Shown here: piece by piece, positions 25,751-35,683 of the stretch
Layout: every line of letters starts with the position of its first letter
How positions within the stretch are numbered: position 1 is the stretch's first letter
From: Caballeronia sordidicola
GTDB lineage: Bacteria > Pseudomonadota > Gammaproteobacteria > Burkholderiales > Burkholderiaceae
NCBI RefSeq assembly: GCF_002220365.1
Contig: NZ_MTHB01000109.1
Location: 1 to 64,000, forward strand
Length of the DNA stretch: 64,000 nucleotides
Direction of reading: 5' to 3'
Made by a program: the position numbers and the translations under genes
Notes under the pieces: model-generated
What the model saw: only the letters and a program-made list of their open reading frames with translations
Databases searched by the model: none
Told to the model about the DNA's origin: nothing

Positions 25751-27112
25751 ATGCCAAAAAGAATCGGCAATTTACGGTGGGGGATTGTTTCGCTACTGGT
25801 CGCTCCCATCACCTTCGTCATGACGCTGGATCGCGCTGCAATGACGATCGCTGCGCCCACGATCCAGAAGGAGCTTGGTCTTTCGCTTGTCGAGATGTCA
25901 GTGATCCTGACCATCTATTTCTGGACGTACGCATTGGGACAAATCCCTGCCGGAAGACTGGCCGAGCGTCATGGGTCGAGGAAGGTGCTGTTTGGAACAA
26001 GCGCTCTTTGGTCTTTGATGATGATAGTGACGCCGTTCGGCGTGGGTTTTAACTGGCTCGTTGGCTGCCGCGCCCTGCTCGGAGGCGCACAATCTGCTGA
26101 CTGGTCAAGCGGCGTGCTCGCAGTGAAACGCTGGTTTCCCAAGAATGAACGCGCGAAGGGGAACTCCTTTCTCCTGGGTGGTCTCTATCTCGGACCTATC
26201 ATTTCCGCGCCTCTTACTGCCTGGATGATCTTGCAGTTCGGCTGGCACTCCGTCTTCTATGTGTTCGGTGCAATCGGCCTTGTATTGGGAATTGCCTGGT
26301 GGTTCGGTTATCGCGATGTGCCCGCGCGGCACCCTCTGATTACCCCCGAGGAGGCAACGTATATCGCTGCGGGACAGTCGGAACCAGAGGCGGTAGCCAA
26401 AGGGGTATTCCTGAGGTGTCTCCGGCATCCGCGGTTCTGGCTTTTCGGTATCCAGTACTTTCTGTTGGTCCTGATCCAGAGTTTCTATACGACCTGGCTG
26501 CCAACTTATCTTATGCGCGCACGTGGGCTTTCGCTCAAGTCCATGGGATTCGCGGCATCGCTTCCATGGATCGCCGTATTCGTGGCGGTATTTGTGGCGG
26601 GGATCGTATGCGACAAGATATTGAAGCGCACTCAATCGGTCTGGGCCGCTCGCGCTCCGGTCGCCATGGTGGGATTTCTTGTTAGCGCTATCGCCCTCTG
26701 TCTGGCTTCATGGGCCGTCAATATTGCGGCCGTCATTGGTTTCTTGTGCCTGTCTTTCGCTGCGGTAGGTTTTGTGCAAGTCGTCGTCTGGTCGGCAGCC
26801 CAAGACCTGGCGCGAGATTTTACCGGCGTGATGTCTGGCTGGACTAACCTGTGGGGAGCCGCATCGAACGTCGCGGGACCCGTTGCCGTCGCTTTCATGG
26901 TGAAACTCACCGGTAACTGGGGGAGCGCCCTGGTCGTCATCGCACTGGCGGCCGCGGTAGGCACGGTGCTCTGGTTGTTTGTGCACCCTGAGAAGCCGCT
27001 CTTCGATATCCCGCAAGCCGCCGTTGCCGCCCCGTCTAAAGAGCGCGTCCGGCAAGTGGCAAGCAACAGCGACTTGACCAGCGATTTGACTTCGGATGAA
27101 GCGCGCCCTTGA
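25751..27112 (+). CDS. MFS transporter, anion:cation symporter type
   Basis: 453 aa, about 12 membrane segments, from ATG 25751 (GGAG eight bases upstream; a GTG six bases earlier is too close to the ribosome site). The first-loop motif GRLAERHGSRKVLFG and the PTIQKELGL start fit the ACS family that carries organic anions such as hexuronates, phthalate-like acids or nicotinate. It is 117 bp downstream of the PhnN-phosphorylase fusion on the same strand, so it may import an anionic substrate (quinolinate, nicotinate or a nucleotide-derived acid). That link is inference. The last ~40 residues are a hydrophilic tail with an SDLTSDLTSD repeat. Confidence 0.88.
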   Translation: MPKRIGNLRWGIVSLLVAPITFVMTLDRAAMTIAAPTIQKELGLSLVEMSVILTIYFWTYALGQIPAGRLAERHGSRKVLFGTSALWSLMMIVTPFGVGFNWLVGCRALLGGAQSADWSSGVLAVKRWFPKNERAKGNSFLLGGLYLGPIISAPLTAWMILQFGWHSVFYVFGAIGLVLGIAWWFGYRDVPARHPLITPEEATYIAAGQSEPEAVAKGVFLRCLRHPRFWLFGIQYFLLVLIQSFYTTWLPTYLMRARGLSLKSMGFAASLPWIAVFVAVFVAGIVCDKILKRTQSVWAARAPVAMVGFLVSAIALCLASWAVNIAAVIGFLCLSFAAVGFVQVVVWSAAQDLARDFTGVMSGWTNLWGAASNVAGPVAVAFMVKLTGNWGSALVVIALAAAVGTVLWLFVHPEKPLFDIPQAAVAAPSKERVRQVASNSDLTSDLTSDEARP

Positions 27113-27171
27113 TGTCTGCGGCCCCCGGGTTGCAGGTTAGCCGCTTCCAGGTGCACCTGACTTGAAATTTT

Positions 27172-27191
27172 CTTGCCGCGGTAGCGGCAAG
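27172..27191 (+). terminator. Hairpin downstream of nadC operon
   Basis: Perfect 8-bp stem CTTGCCGC / GCGGCAAG with a 4-base loop, 60 bp after the MFS stop. No T-run follows on the plus strand, so termination may be weak. The remaining gap to 27571 (about 380 bp) shows no gene; it is presumably the promoter region of the next carrier gene. Confidence 0.45.
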
Positions 27192-27571
27192 AGCCCATTA
27201 CGGCTCAATGTACCCAGTTAGTCCCTTCACATCTCAACCGCGCGGCGCCGGTCCCTGCCGGCCCGTATCAAGCAATTGATTCTCTTCATTGCGCGGTGAG
27301 GCAACGCGCGTCCCCGCCTGATTTCCGACCGTCTCCTCATTGAGCGAAATTTTTTGCTCAAGTTTTACCGATGGTTGTCGATATTGTATGAGGAATACAG
27401 TACTTAAGACATCGTCGCGGCCACCCTCATCCCAACATTCACGGATCGGCGCACCTGCAGGATAAGGCGTGAGCGCGACGGCATCAGGCGATCTGCCGCC
27501 CGGAATCAGGCATCAGTCACGCCACCGGCAGATGCAGCGAATCATGTGACTACACGTTGGGGACTTCCACC

Positions 27572-28849
27572 ATGTTTCGCCGCGTCACCACGAAGGTGCT
27601 CATCCTCCTGTGCGTCATGTACTGCATTACGTACATAGACCGCGTCAACGTCAGCACCGCGGCCGCGCAGTTCGGTAAGGAATTCGACCTCTCGCATACT
27701 CAAACAGGCTTTGTTTTTTCAGCCTTTGCGTATCCGTATCTCATCATCCAGATCTTCGGCGGCTGGCTTGCGGATCGTTTTGGTCCGCGCCGAACGCTTA
27801 CCATCTGTGCGTTCATCTGGGCCGGTGCGACCGTGCTAACGGGGCTAGCCGGTGGTCTCATGTCGCTGGTGTTTGCCCGCCTGCTGCTGGGTCTCGGCGA
27901 GGGTGCTACCTTCCCGGCGGCCACCCGTGCAATGTCAAACTGGACGACGCCCGAGCGCCGCGGCTTCGCACAAGGCATCACCCATGCTGCCTCGCGCATT
28001 GGCAACGCGGCCGCGCCGCCGCTGGTGACGTGGCTCATGCTGACGACGAACTGGCGCGGGGCATTTGTCATTACCGGCATTGTCAGCGTGCTGTGGGCGC
28101 TCATCTGGGTCTGGTATTTCCGCGACAACCCGCGCGAGCATCGCTCGATGAGTTCCGTTGAAGCGGACCGGCTGCCTGCCTACAACGTGGCGAGGATAAG
28201 CGGCCGCGTGCCCTGGCGCGCCCTGCTTCGACGCATGCTGCCGGTGACCGCGGTGTACTTCTGCTACGGCTGGGTCCTGTGGCTCTTTCTCGGCTGGGTG
28301 CCGCAGTATTTCCAGCATCAGCACATGCAACTGGGTAAATCAGCGCTGTTCGCGTCGGGCGTATTCCTGACCGGCGTGTTAGGCGACTGGCTTGGCGGCG
28401 AGCTGACCGACTTCATCATGCGTCGAACGGGCAACCTGCGGCTCGCGCGCAACGTCATGGTCTCGACGTGCATGTTCCTCGCGCTGCTGGCGCTTGCGCC
28501 GATCATGCTGGTCCATTCGCTGTCGATTCCCCTTGCTGCGCTCGCGCTGTCAGTAGGCTTCTTCTTCAACGAGATGACGATCGGGCCGATGTGGGCCGTG
28601 CCGATGGACATTGCCCCCCAATACGCGGGCACTGCGAGCGGCATCATGAACATGGGGTCCGCTGCCGCGGCGATTGTCAGCCCGGTGGTCGGAGGCTGGA
28701 TCATCGATCACACCGGCAACTGGAATCTCCCGTTCATTGTCTCGATGGCATTGATGCTGAGCGGTACGCTGCTCGCCTTCGTGATGCGGCCGGACCGGCA
28801 GTTACCGGGTGAAGCAAATAGTGGCGAGCCCTCGGCCGGCTACGCCTGA
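27572..28849 (+). CDS. MFS transporter, ACS family (glucarate/hexuronate-type)
   Basis: 425 aa with 12 predicted membrane segments. Typical ACS landmarks: [24 protein letters not shown] in TM1, [14 protein letters not shown] in the first cytoplasmic loop, and [18 protein letters not shown] in TM4. These carriers import carboxylated sugars or other organic anions with protons. ATG 27572 is preferred over an in-frame TTG five codons upstream. It is followed 85 bp later by a chemoreceptor in the same direction, so transport and taxis toward one compound could be linked, though that is only positional. Confidence 0.88.
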   Translation: MFRRVTTKVLILLCVMYCITYIDRVNVSTAAAQFGKEFDLSHTQTGFVFSAFAYPYLIIQIFGGWLADRFGPRRTLTICAFIWAGATVLTGLAGGLMSLVFARLLLGLGEGATFPAATRAMSNWTTPERRGFAQGITHAASRIGNAAAPPLVTWLMLTTNWRGAFVITGIVSVLWALIWVWYFRDNPREHRSMSSVEADRLPAYNVARISGRVPWRALLRRMLPVTAVYFCYGWVLWLFLGWVPQYFQHQHMQLGKSALFASGVFLTGVLGDWLGGELTDFIMRRTGNLRLARNVMVSTCMFLALLALAPIMLVHSLSIPLAALALSVGFFFNEMTIGPMWAVPMDIAPQYAGTASGIMNMGSAAAAIVSPVVGGWIIDHTGNWNLPFIVSMALMLSGTLLAFVMRPDRQLPGEANSGEPSAGYA

Positions 28850-28934
28850 TGCAACTGGCCTCGAACAACACAACAAATCTGCGTGTGCCACGGCAAAAGC
28901 CTTGCCGATCAGCGCGGTAAACAAGGAAGAAGAA

Positions 28935-30572
28935 ATGCTGAGAAACCTGTCGATTCGCGCTTGTTTGAGCGCGATGATTGCCTTCTTCGGCGTGGTGCTG
29001 CTGCTTGGCGCCGCGGCCGGATTGCTGTCGCTACGCGCGAGCAATGCGTCGCTACAGCAGATGTACACGGTCGATACACCCGCCGTCGCCGACCTGGAAG
29101 GCAGCGCCGGACAATTGCTGCGTCTGCGCCTGGCGCTTGCGACCTACGCGTCGCTCGTCGATCTCAACGATCAGGACGGTGCCGCAGCGGTGCTCAAGCG
29201 CTTCGATCAATATCTGAAGGTATCGAACGACCGCCTAGGGCACTATTTGAGGCACGCGGGGACGGACGACGACGAGCAACGTCTCATCAAAGACATGCAG
29301 GACAAGCGTGCCACGTTCCTGCATAACGGGATCGAGCCGGCGATGGCCGCGCTCAAGGCCGGTGACAAAACCGCGTTCCAGCAGTTGCAGGCTCACCAGC
29401 TTCCTTCACTCTATAACGCGTACGAAAAGGCGATGCTCACGCTTGAGCAATTGCAAATCGATCACGGCGCACAACGCTATCAGGACGCGCACGATCGCTT
29501 CTATGCCATCAGTATTGCCGTCGCCGTGGGCATGGTGTTGGCGCTGCTGTTCTCGTGGCTGGGCCGCGTCGTGCTGGTGCGGGCGATCGTTCACCCGGTC
29601 GATGCCACCATCGCGCAATTCGAGCGCATCGCGAGTGGTGACCTCACCGGCCGCATCGACGTGACGAGCGACAACGAAATGGGCAAGCTGGCGACCGCGC
29701 TGCGCAAGATGCAGGACTCGCTGATCGCGACGGTGAACACGGTCCGTGCGGGAACGGAGTCGATCGACACCGGTGTGCGTGAAATTGCATCGGGTAACAC
29801 GGACCTGTCACAACGCACCGAGGAACAGGCGGCGTCGCTGGAAGAAACCGCCGCGAGCATCGAGGAACTGAACTCCACGGTCAAGCAGACCGCCGAGAAC
29901 GCCAAGCAGGCCAACTCGCTTGCACAAGGCGCGTCGAGCCTCGCCGCCGAAGGCGGAGAGCTGACCCAGCAGGTGGTTGGCACGATCCATCAGATCGTCG
30001 ACGACTCGCACCGCATGGCGGATATCGTTGGCGTCATCGAAGGGATTGCGTTTCAGACCAATATCCTCGCGCTCAACGCGGCGGTCGAAGCGGCACGCGC
30101 GGGCGAGCAAGGGCGTGGTTTTGCCGTGGTGGCGAGCGAAGTGCGTTCGCTCGCGCAGCGCAGTGCCGCGGCCGCCAAGGAGATCAAGGGCATGATCGGA
30201 GAATCGACGGCACGGGTGCAGTCCGGTGCGCAACTGGTTGAACGCTCCGGATCGACCATGACGGAGATCGTCAAGGCGATCGCCCGCGTCAGCGCGATCA
30301 TGAGCGAGATTGCTTCAGCGGCAATTGAACAAAGCTCAGGCATCGATCAGGTCAACGTAGCGGTCGCGCAGATGGACGAGGTGACGCAACAGAACGCCGC
30401 GCTCGTCGAGCAGGCAGCCGCAGCAGCCGGCTCGCTGGAAGATCAGGCGCGTCGGCTCACGGCGGCGGTGGCCGTGTTCCGTACGGAAGCGTCCCGGGCG
30501 TCAAGCGCGCCGGGTGTGCGAGGACACGGCGTTGAACTGGAGCGAGCAGTGCACACCCTGGCGCATTTCTGA
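28935..30572 (+). CDS. Methyl-accepting chemotaxis protein, four-helix-bundle type
   Basis: 545 aa. ATG 28935 has AAGGA seven bases upstream and starts just before TM1 ([27 protein letters not shown]). The periplasmic domain (about 35-190) looks like the 4HB/Tar ligand fold, rich in helices ([19 protein letters not shown]). TM2 is about 192-212, then HAMP ([22 protein letters not shown]) and the signalling domain with [23 protein letters not shown]. The end HTLAHF is not a CheR-binding pentapeptide. The ligand is unknown. Start and composition match the other chemoreceptor in the window, but the sensors are unrelated. Confidence 0.92.
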   Translation: MLRNLSIRACLSAMIAFFGVVLLLGAAAGLLSLRASNASLQQMYTVDTPAVADLEGSAGQLLRLRLALATYASLVDLNDQDGAAAVLKRFDQYLKVSNDRLGHYLRHAGTDDDEQRLIKDMQDKRATFLHNGIEPAMAALKAGDKTAFQQLQAHQLPSLYNAYEKAMLTLEQLQIDHGAQRYQDAHDRFYAISIAVAVGMVLALLFSWLGRVVLVRAIVHPVDATIAQFERIASGDLTGRIDVTSDNEMGKLATALRKMQDSLIATVNTVRAGTESIDTGVREIASGNTDLSQRTEEQAASLEETAASIEELNSTVKQTAENAKQANSLAQGASSLAAEGGELTQQVVGTIHQIVDDSHRMADIVGVIEGIAFQTNILALNAAVEAARAGEQGRGFAVVASEVRSLAQRSAAAAKEIKGMIGESTARVQSGAQLVERSGSTMTEIVKAIARVSAIMSEIASAAIEQSSGIDQVNVAVAQMDEVTQQNAALVEQAAAAAGSLEDQARRLTAAVAVFRTEASRASSAPGVRGHGVELERAVHTLAHF

Positions 30573-30631
30573 CACGCTAGTACCCATTGACCGGCATCGA
30601 TGTCAGCGCTGTCCGATGAACCGCCAGGACA

Positions 30632-32113
30632 TCAAATCAATCCAAGCATCGACGCCTTCAAAGTGGCCGCCGCACGCGTCGAGCAAGCGAGCTTGCGGAA
30701 CACGCTTTCGACATGCGTGCGCACCGTGCTGGGACTCAGCTCCAGCGCCTTTGCGACCTCTTTGTTGCTGGCGCCCAGGCTAATGTGACGAAGCACCTCC
30801 GACTCGCGAGGCGACAGCAGCGTTGCTTGGGCGCAGCGGGGTTTTTGGGCAATTACGCTCCCGTCATACTCGTCACATTCGTTCGAGATTAGCGCACTGA
30901 CAGCATCGGCATTGAATCGCCCTGCCAACGCCTGCTCGCGGAGCAGCGTTGCGGCATCTTCGGGGGAAAGCGCCTCACGCCAGGGACGCTTCGAGCGCAG
31001 CGCGACCCAGGCAGCGGCCGCAGCGAGCACCTGGCCTTCACGAGCAATGCCATCGCCCGCTGCGCCCCGGAAATAGCCCGAACCGTCCAGCCGCTCATAG
31101 GCAAGCGAGGCAATCTCCGACTCGCGCGCGAGGGCGCCGATCTGCTTGCCCGCCCGCGCGGTCCAGTAAGGGACCAGTCGCACTTTCTCCCAGGCTGCCG
31201 TGGGCAATCGACCCGGCGTATTCCATATTGCATTCGGCACTGCCGCGCGTCCCATACCGTGGATCAAACCGGCGAGATACACGCGGCGCGCTGTCTCCTC
31301 ACCAAGGCCCAAGCGCGCGCAGCACGCTGCCGACGCTTCGGCTACGCGCCGTGAATAGCCGGCCATCCAGGGCAGCTTCAGGTCGATCACGTCAGCGATG
31401 ATTTCCGGCGCGCTTGTTTGCAGCATCGGTTGCGTATTCAGGGGTTCGTCATGGGCCGACGTACTCCACTGTTCAAGCTCGTCCAGCCACTTTGCCGCGC
31501 GGGACAATGCAAGTTGCGCAAGCGCTTGCGGATATTGACGGCCGGCCTTCTGGGTGATCAACACCTTCGCCTGCTCCACCCCATAGATCCGGCTGAAAAT
31601 CTCTATATCACCGGCCAACGCAACGAGAAACACGGCATCGGGCACATTGCCGCCCTGCATCTGATGCGGGAAACCGGCGCCATCCCAACTTTCGAAAATG
31701 TGCCGCAACGCCACCTGGGTTGCGCCTGCCAGTCCGAGCATGCGCGCGACCTCGCCCGATACCTCGCAGTGAATCTGAGCCAGCGGCGTGATTGCCGCAC
31801 CGAACCGTCCCGGGGATTCGTCGGCGCCGGCCCATCCAGGCCGCATCGCCAGCATGTCCGCCCTGCTGCCGATGTCGTCTCCCAGCCACTCCGCGAAACC
31901 CGCTGCGTTCGCCGTGCAGCCCGACCAGCGCAGCAGCGACACTTCCTTGACAACGCCGCACTGAGCGTCGTCGTGGCCGGCTTCGGCGGCGAGTCGCCCG
32001 GCAAGCCAACCGGTACGCAGGGAATGATCGGTTGGCTGCCCCATGCTGAGGTCGCCGACAAATGCAAGCGCCTTGACGGCGTCCAGCACCCGGATATCAG
32101 AGTCGCCTTGCAT
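30632..32113 (-). CDS. Degenerate HD-GYP domain protein with LuxR-type HTH
   Basis: 493 aa. Residues ~1-420 resemble two HD/HD-GYP units. The second keeps the shape of the family but has lost its metal ligands: HGMGRAAVPNAIW (285-297) in place of HD-G-K, YW in place of HP, and AYERLDGSGYF (338-348) in place of HHERLDGSGYP. The C-terminal 433-493 is a LuxR/GerE HTH (SPRESEVLRHISLGASNKEVAKALELSPSTVRTHV). It is probably a DNA-binding regulator whose HD part senses rather than hydrolyses. It faces the chemoreceptor convergently and is divergent from an exported hydrolase, a likely target. Confidence 0.78.
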   Translation of the reverse strand: MQGDSDIRVLDAVKALAFVGDLSMGQPTDHSLRTGWLAGRLAAEAGHDDAQCGVVKEVSLLRWSGCTANAAGFAEWLGDDIGSRADMLAMRPGWAGADESPGRFGAAITPLAQIHCEVSGEVARMLGLAGATQVALRHIFESWDGAGFPHQMQGGNVPDAVFLVALAGDIEIFSRIYGVEQAKVLITQKAGRQYPQALAQLALSRAAKWLDELEQWSTSAHDEPLNTQPMLQTSAPEIIADVIDLKLPWMAGYSRRVAEASAACCARLGLGEETARRVYLAGLIHGMGRAAVPNAIWNTPGRLPTAAWEKVRLVPYWTARAGKQIGALARESEIASLAYERLDGSGYFRGAAGDGIAREGQVLAAAAAWVALRSKRPWREALSPEDAATLLREQALAGRFNADAVSALISNECDEYDGSVIAQKPRCAQATLLSPRESEVLRHISLGASNKEVAKALELSPSTVRTHVESVFRKLACSTRAAATLKASMLGLI

Positions 32114-32263
32114 CAGTTTCGCCTCATTTTTAGCTTTCGCGTCTAGCCTCCGTCAGATCAGGCTCGGTCATTTGACCGATACAAGAGCTCGCCCAATCAG
32201 CGCATTCTCCAATCCGCACACTGATTTCCTTGCCAACCCGATTTCTTCAAGAGGACTCATATT

Positions 32264-33055
32264 ATGAACACCCTGCTCAAAAAATGCCTGGCCGCTACGC
32301 TGCTGCTCGGTGGCCTGATGTCGCTCGCCGCATTCACGCCAGCCAGCGCCGCGTCTTCGCCTGACGACCTGAAGGGCAAAAACGTGGTGCTGGTGCACGG
32401 CGCGTTCGCGGATGGATCGAGTTGGGACAAGGTTATCCCCATTCTGCAAGCGAAAGGCTTGCACGTGGTGGCGGTGCAAAATTCGCTCAGGTCGCTCGAT
32501 GACGATGCAGCGGCGACGAAACGAGTGATCGAGCAACAGAACGGTCCCGTCATACTGGTCGGCCATTCCTGGGCCGGCGCAGTCATTACGCAAGCCGGCA
32601 ATGACGACAAGGTGAAAGCGCTGGTATACGTTGCCGCCTTTGCGCTCGACAAGGACCAGTCGATCAACGACGTTTTGAAGGGGAAGCCGGCACCGCCGTG
32701 GGCGTCGGCGCTGCAGAAAGATTCCGCCGGATACCTGACACTTTCGACCGATGCAATCATTCACGACTTTGCCCAGGACCTGCCCGTTGCACAAGCCCGC
32801 CTCGTAGCGGCGACTCAAGGTCCCTGGTTCGCCGGTTGTACCGACGACAAGGTGTCCGAAGCCGCGTGGCATAACAAGCCGTCGTGGTGGGTATTGACGG
32901 AAAAGGACCGCATGATTCCCCCGGCTCTGCAGGCCGCAATGGCGCAGCAAATCGGTGCGACAGTCGTAAAGGTGGACGCGAGCCACGTGGCGATGCTGTC
33001 AAAGCCGGCAGAAGTCGCCGCGGCGATCATCGCTGCGGCACGCGAAGCGCAGTAA
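32264..33055 (+). CDS. Exported alpha/beta-hydrolase (EstC/HNL-like)
   Basis: 263 aa with a Sec signal (residues 1-30, ending ASA). Alpha/beta-hydrolase fold: oxyanion-side VVLVHGAFADGSSWDKVI, nucleophile elbow GHSWAG, late acid and His (DASHVAMLSKPAEV). This short-cap subgroup includes esterases and pyrethroid-hydrolase-like enzymes, often annotated only as alpha/beta hydrolase. AAGAGGA lies 9 bases before the ATG. It is divergent from the HD-LuxR gene across 150 bp. The substrate cannot be predicted. Confidence 0.88.
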   Translation: MNTLLKKCLAATLLLGGLMSLAAFTPASAASSPDDLKGKNVVLVHGAFADGSSWDKVIPILQAKGLHVVAVQNSLRSLDDDAAATKRVIEQQNGPVILVGHSWAGAVITQAGNDDKVKALVYVAAFALDKDQSINDVLKGKPAPPWASALQKDSAGYLTLSTDAIIHDFAQDLPVAQARLVAATQGPWFAGCTDDKVSEAAWHNKPSWWVLTEKDRMIPPALQAAMAQQIGATVVKVDASHVAMLSKPAEVAAAIIAAAREAQ

Positions 33056-33172
33056 GCCGGCGCGAGGCTCTCGGCGTGGTCATTTAGAGGTGGCTCCGGG
33101 AATCTGGACAGTCGGTTAGGTGGAATCGCTGGGTTCTGAGATTGGCATAATGGCTACAAAGGAAACCAGACG

Positions 33173-33481
33173 ATGACGAAGAGAACCCGGCGCACGCACT
33201 CAGCGGCGTTCAAGGCGAAGGTGGCACTGGCAGCAGTACGTGGCGAGCGCACACTGGCAGAATTGGCGCAGCAGTTTGAGGTTCATCCGAACCAGATCAC
33301 GGAATGGAAGCGGCAGTTGCAAGAGCGAGCGGCCGATGTGTTCGGCGCGGCGGGCGCGCCCGTCAGTGAGCCGCCGGTGGATCTGAAGACGCTGCACGCA
33401 AAGATCGGCCAATTGGCGCTGGAGAACGATTTTTTATCCGGCGCGCTCGGCAAGGCAGGCCTGCTGAGCGGAAAGAAATGA
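33173..33481 (+). CDS. IS3-family transposase OrfA
   Basis: 102 aa. The N-terminal half is the HTH of IS3/IS911 OrfA ([39 protein letters not shown]). The C-terminal half is a leucine-rich helix ([19 protein letters not shown]) that mediates multimerisation. Its TGA overlaps the ATG of orfB by four bases. OrfA binds the terminal repeats; the A-rich stretch at the end (AAAGAAATGA) could allow a frameshift to OrfAB. Confidence 0.93.
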   Translation: MTKRTRRTHSAAFKAKVALAAVRGERTLAELAQQFEVHPNQITEWKRQLQERAADVFGAAGAPVSEPPVDLKTLHAKIGQLALENDFLSGALGKAGLLSGKK

Positions 33482-34308
33482 TTGATCGTGCCCACCCCTT
33501 GCCGGTTTCCCGGCAAGTCAAGCTAGTCGGCATCAGCCGATCCAGTGCGTACTACGCGCCGAGCCCAGTCAGTGGCGCGGATCTGGCGCTCATGCGCCGC
33601 ATCGACGAGTTGCACCTGGAGCATCCGTTTGCCGGCGCGCGCATGCTGATGCGCCTGCTCAAGCGAGAGGGCATAGTGGTCGGACGCAAGCACGTCGGCA
33701 CGTTGATGCGCAAAATGGGCATTGAGGCGCTGTATCGCAAGCCGAACCTGAGCCGCAAACATCTGGCGCACAAGATCTGGCCGTACCTGCTGCGCGATCG
33801 GAAGATCGAGCGCAGCAATCAGGTGTTCGCACTGGACACGACCTACGTGCCTATGGCACAGGGCTTCGTATATCTGACTGCTGTGATCGATTGGGCTAGC
33901 CGTCGTGTTTTAGCGCACCGGGTTGCGATCACGATGGAAGCCGAGCATGCGGTGGCAGCACTTGAAGAAGCATTCGCGAAATATGGAGTGCCTGAGATCG
34001 TCAACACCGATCAAGGCAGCCAATTTACCAGTACGGTCTTCACCGACGCAGTCCTGTCGCGTGGGATCGCTCTGTCGATGGATGGCAAGGGAAGCTGGCG
34101 AGACAACGTTTTTATCGAACGGCTGTGGCGCAGCGTGAAGTACGAAGAGATATATTTGAAGGCCTATGAGTCCGTCGGCCAGGCACGGCAGTCGATCGCT
34201 AACTATCTGACGTGGTACAACCAACAAAGGCCTCATTCAAGTCTTTCGGACAAGACCCCGGATGAAGCTTACTTCGCGATGCTGCCCGCGATGAAAACGG
34301 CAGCGTGA
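33478..34308 (+). CDS. IS3-family transposase OrfB (DDE integrase core)
   Basis: 276 aa. N-terminal HTH_21 region ([30 protein letters not shown]), then the rve integrase core: first Asp in ALDTTYVPM, second in [11 protein letters not shown], Glu in [11 protein letters not shown] region. The C-terminal [15 protein letters not shown] is typical. It catalyses the strand transfer of IS3-type copy-out transposition as OrfAB. No stop or gap disturbs it, so the element looks functional. Confidence 0.93.
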   Translation: MIDRAHPLPVSRQVKLVGISRSSAYYAPSPVSGADLALMRRIDELHLEHPFAGARMLMRLLKREGIVVGRKHVGTLMRKMGIEALYRKPNLSRKHLAHKIWPYLLRDRKIERSNQVFALDTTYVPMAQGFVYLTAVIDWASRRVLAHRVAITMEAEHAVAALEEAFAKYGVPEIVNTDQGSQFTSTVFTDAVLSRGIALSMDGKGSWRDNVFIERLWRSVKYEEIYLKAYESVGQARQSIANYLTWYNQQRPHSSLSDKTPDEAYFAMLPAMKTAA

Positions 34309-34499
34309 CCGCCCAGCGTTCCACTTAAAAATCGAAAAAACTGTCCGAACGAACGGGGCCACCTCTTTTCCAAACGCTACCAAACGCGACCAAACGCGAC
34401 TAAACCCAACTAAACGCGCCGAGAGACTTCGCCTAAAGTCACACCGTACATACACATTTCGTATAGCTAAAGGAATGTCAAACCACTGCGGATCAGGCG

Positions 34500-34660
34500 T
34501 TATACCGCTGTAAAACCAAAAAGCTTCGTTGCGTTATCGACCAGAAGCTTGTGACGAAGACCGCTATCCAGAGCCCAATTCTTGACCAAGGTGAAGTTGC
34601 GTCCTTCGTCTTCTCCTCTAAACACCTCGATGTTCGTCGCCTTCGCAATTTCACGAAGAC
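34500..34660 (-). pseudogene. C-terminal remnant of an amidohydrolase-2 family gene
   Basis: On the minus strand the last codons read NWALDSGLRHKLLVDNATKLFGFTAV then stop at 34500. The ILVDNPARLYGF-type ending is characteristic of amidohydrolase-2 (decarboxylase/PDC-hydrolase-like) proteins. Nothing of the TIM barrel precedes it: similarity fades toward 34660 and the LysR stop at 34675 abuts. It lies 130 bp from the IS element, so a deletion between the two is a likely cause. The remaining 34370-34499 stretch shows only short TAAACGCG-type repeats. Confidence 0.45.
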
Positions 34661-34674
34661 CTTTCGCGACCGCT

Positions 34675-35583
34675 TCACCGCACCGCGAGCGACGCCCTTA
34701 GCATGTCCAACACGCCAGCCACTTTCGGCGTTAGTTGGCGCGCTCTCTGCCAGATCACGAACAGCGGCAGGCCGTCGGTCGCGAAGTCGGCGAGAACTTC
34801 GATAAGCTGGCCGGTACGCAACTTGTCGTTGGCGAGCCACGTCGCGAGTTGTGCAATCCCCAATCCGGCCTCCACGGCTGCGAGCTGAGCCTCTGCATCA
34901 CCGAACACGAGGCGATAAGGCACCGCGCGTTTCACGACTGCGCCACCTTCGGAAGCAAAGGTCCACGAACTGACCGTTCCATCGGGTCTTCCGTAACAAA
35001 TGCAATCGTGTTCGACAAGCGCCTCAGTAGTCATTGGCAAACCCCGGCGCTCGAGATAGCCTGGCGAGGCGCAGAAGATGAGACGCTCGTTGCCGACATA
35101 GTGGTGCGCAATCGATGCGGGCCACTCACTCATTGCGCCAATGCGCACCGCCACGTCGACCCCTTCTTCGACAATGTCCACAAACCGGTCCGTGAACGTG
35201 ACATGCGGCAGCAGATTGGGGTATTGCTCGCAGAGCCTTGTCACGATCGGCAGCACGGCAAGACGACCAAACGTCGCCGGCAAGTCTAGGCGAATACGCC
35301 CCATGGGTTCGAGCTTTTGAGCAGCCAGAATTGCTTCTGCTTCGGCAAGCTCGCGCAGTATGCGCACGCACGTTTCATAGAACGCCGAGCCTGCATCGGT
35401 CAATGCGAGGGCGCGTGTCGTTCGCTCGAACAACCGCACGCCGAGCCGCTCCTCCAGCCGGGCGACGCTTTTGCTGACCGCCGAACTTGTCAGATTAAGG
35501 CGCTCGGCGGCGGACGCGAAACTGCCTGAGTCGGCTGCATATACAAACGGAGTGATGCCCTTCAGGCTTTCAGAGGAAGACAT
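34675..35583 (-). CDS. LysR-family regulator
   Basis: 302 aa from ATG 35583, chosen to match the family length; a longer start upstream is possible. HTH about 8-65 (FVYAADSGSFASAAERLNLTSSAVSKSVARLEERLG), then the effector-binding region (GRIRLDLPATFGRLAVLPIVTRLCEQYPNL). It belongs to the CrgA/YafC-type group. It is divergent from the enone reductase gene across 100 bp, the usual arrangement of a LysR protein and its target. Confidence 0.9.
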   Translation of the reverse strand: MSSSESLKGITPFVYAADSGSFASAAERLNLTSSAVSKSVARLEERLGVRLFERTTRALALTDAGSAFYETCVRILRELAEAEAILAAQKLEPMGRIRLDLPATFGRLAVLPIVTRLCEQYPNLLPHVTFTDRFVDIVEEGVDVAVRIGAMSEWPASIAHHYVGNERLIFCASPGYLERRGLPMTTEALVEHDCICYGRPDGTVSSWTFASEGGAVVKRAVPYRLVFGDAEAQLAAVEAGLGIAQLATWLANDKLRTGQLIEVLADFATDGLPLFVIWQRARQLTPKVAGVLDMLRASLAVR

Positions 35584-35683
35584 ATCACCAAGGAAAATAT
35601 TTCGTGAATACACTGAAATACTATCGCGAATCACAACTCAACTATCGAATAAGCTCTATTTTTCAACTTTCTGGTTATTCGCC

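Larger units (their letters stand above)
33086..34366. mobile_element. IS3-family insertion sequence, apparently complete
   Basis: 1281 bp with imperfect terminal inverted repeats: left end begins AGAGGTGGCTCCGG and right end, reverse complemented, AGAGGTGGCCCCGT; the inner edges of both carry GGACAG. About 17 of the first 24 positions beyond AG match. The element is flanked by TTT on both sides (33083-33085, 34367-34369), consistent with a 3-bp target duplication of IS3-type elements. It carries orfA and orfB with the usual overlap and both are uninterrupted, so it may be active. It sits between the hydrolase gene and an amidohydrolase remnant. Confidence 0.85.
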
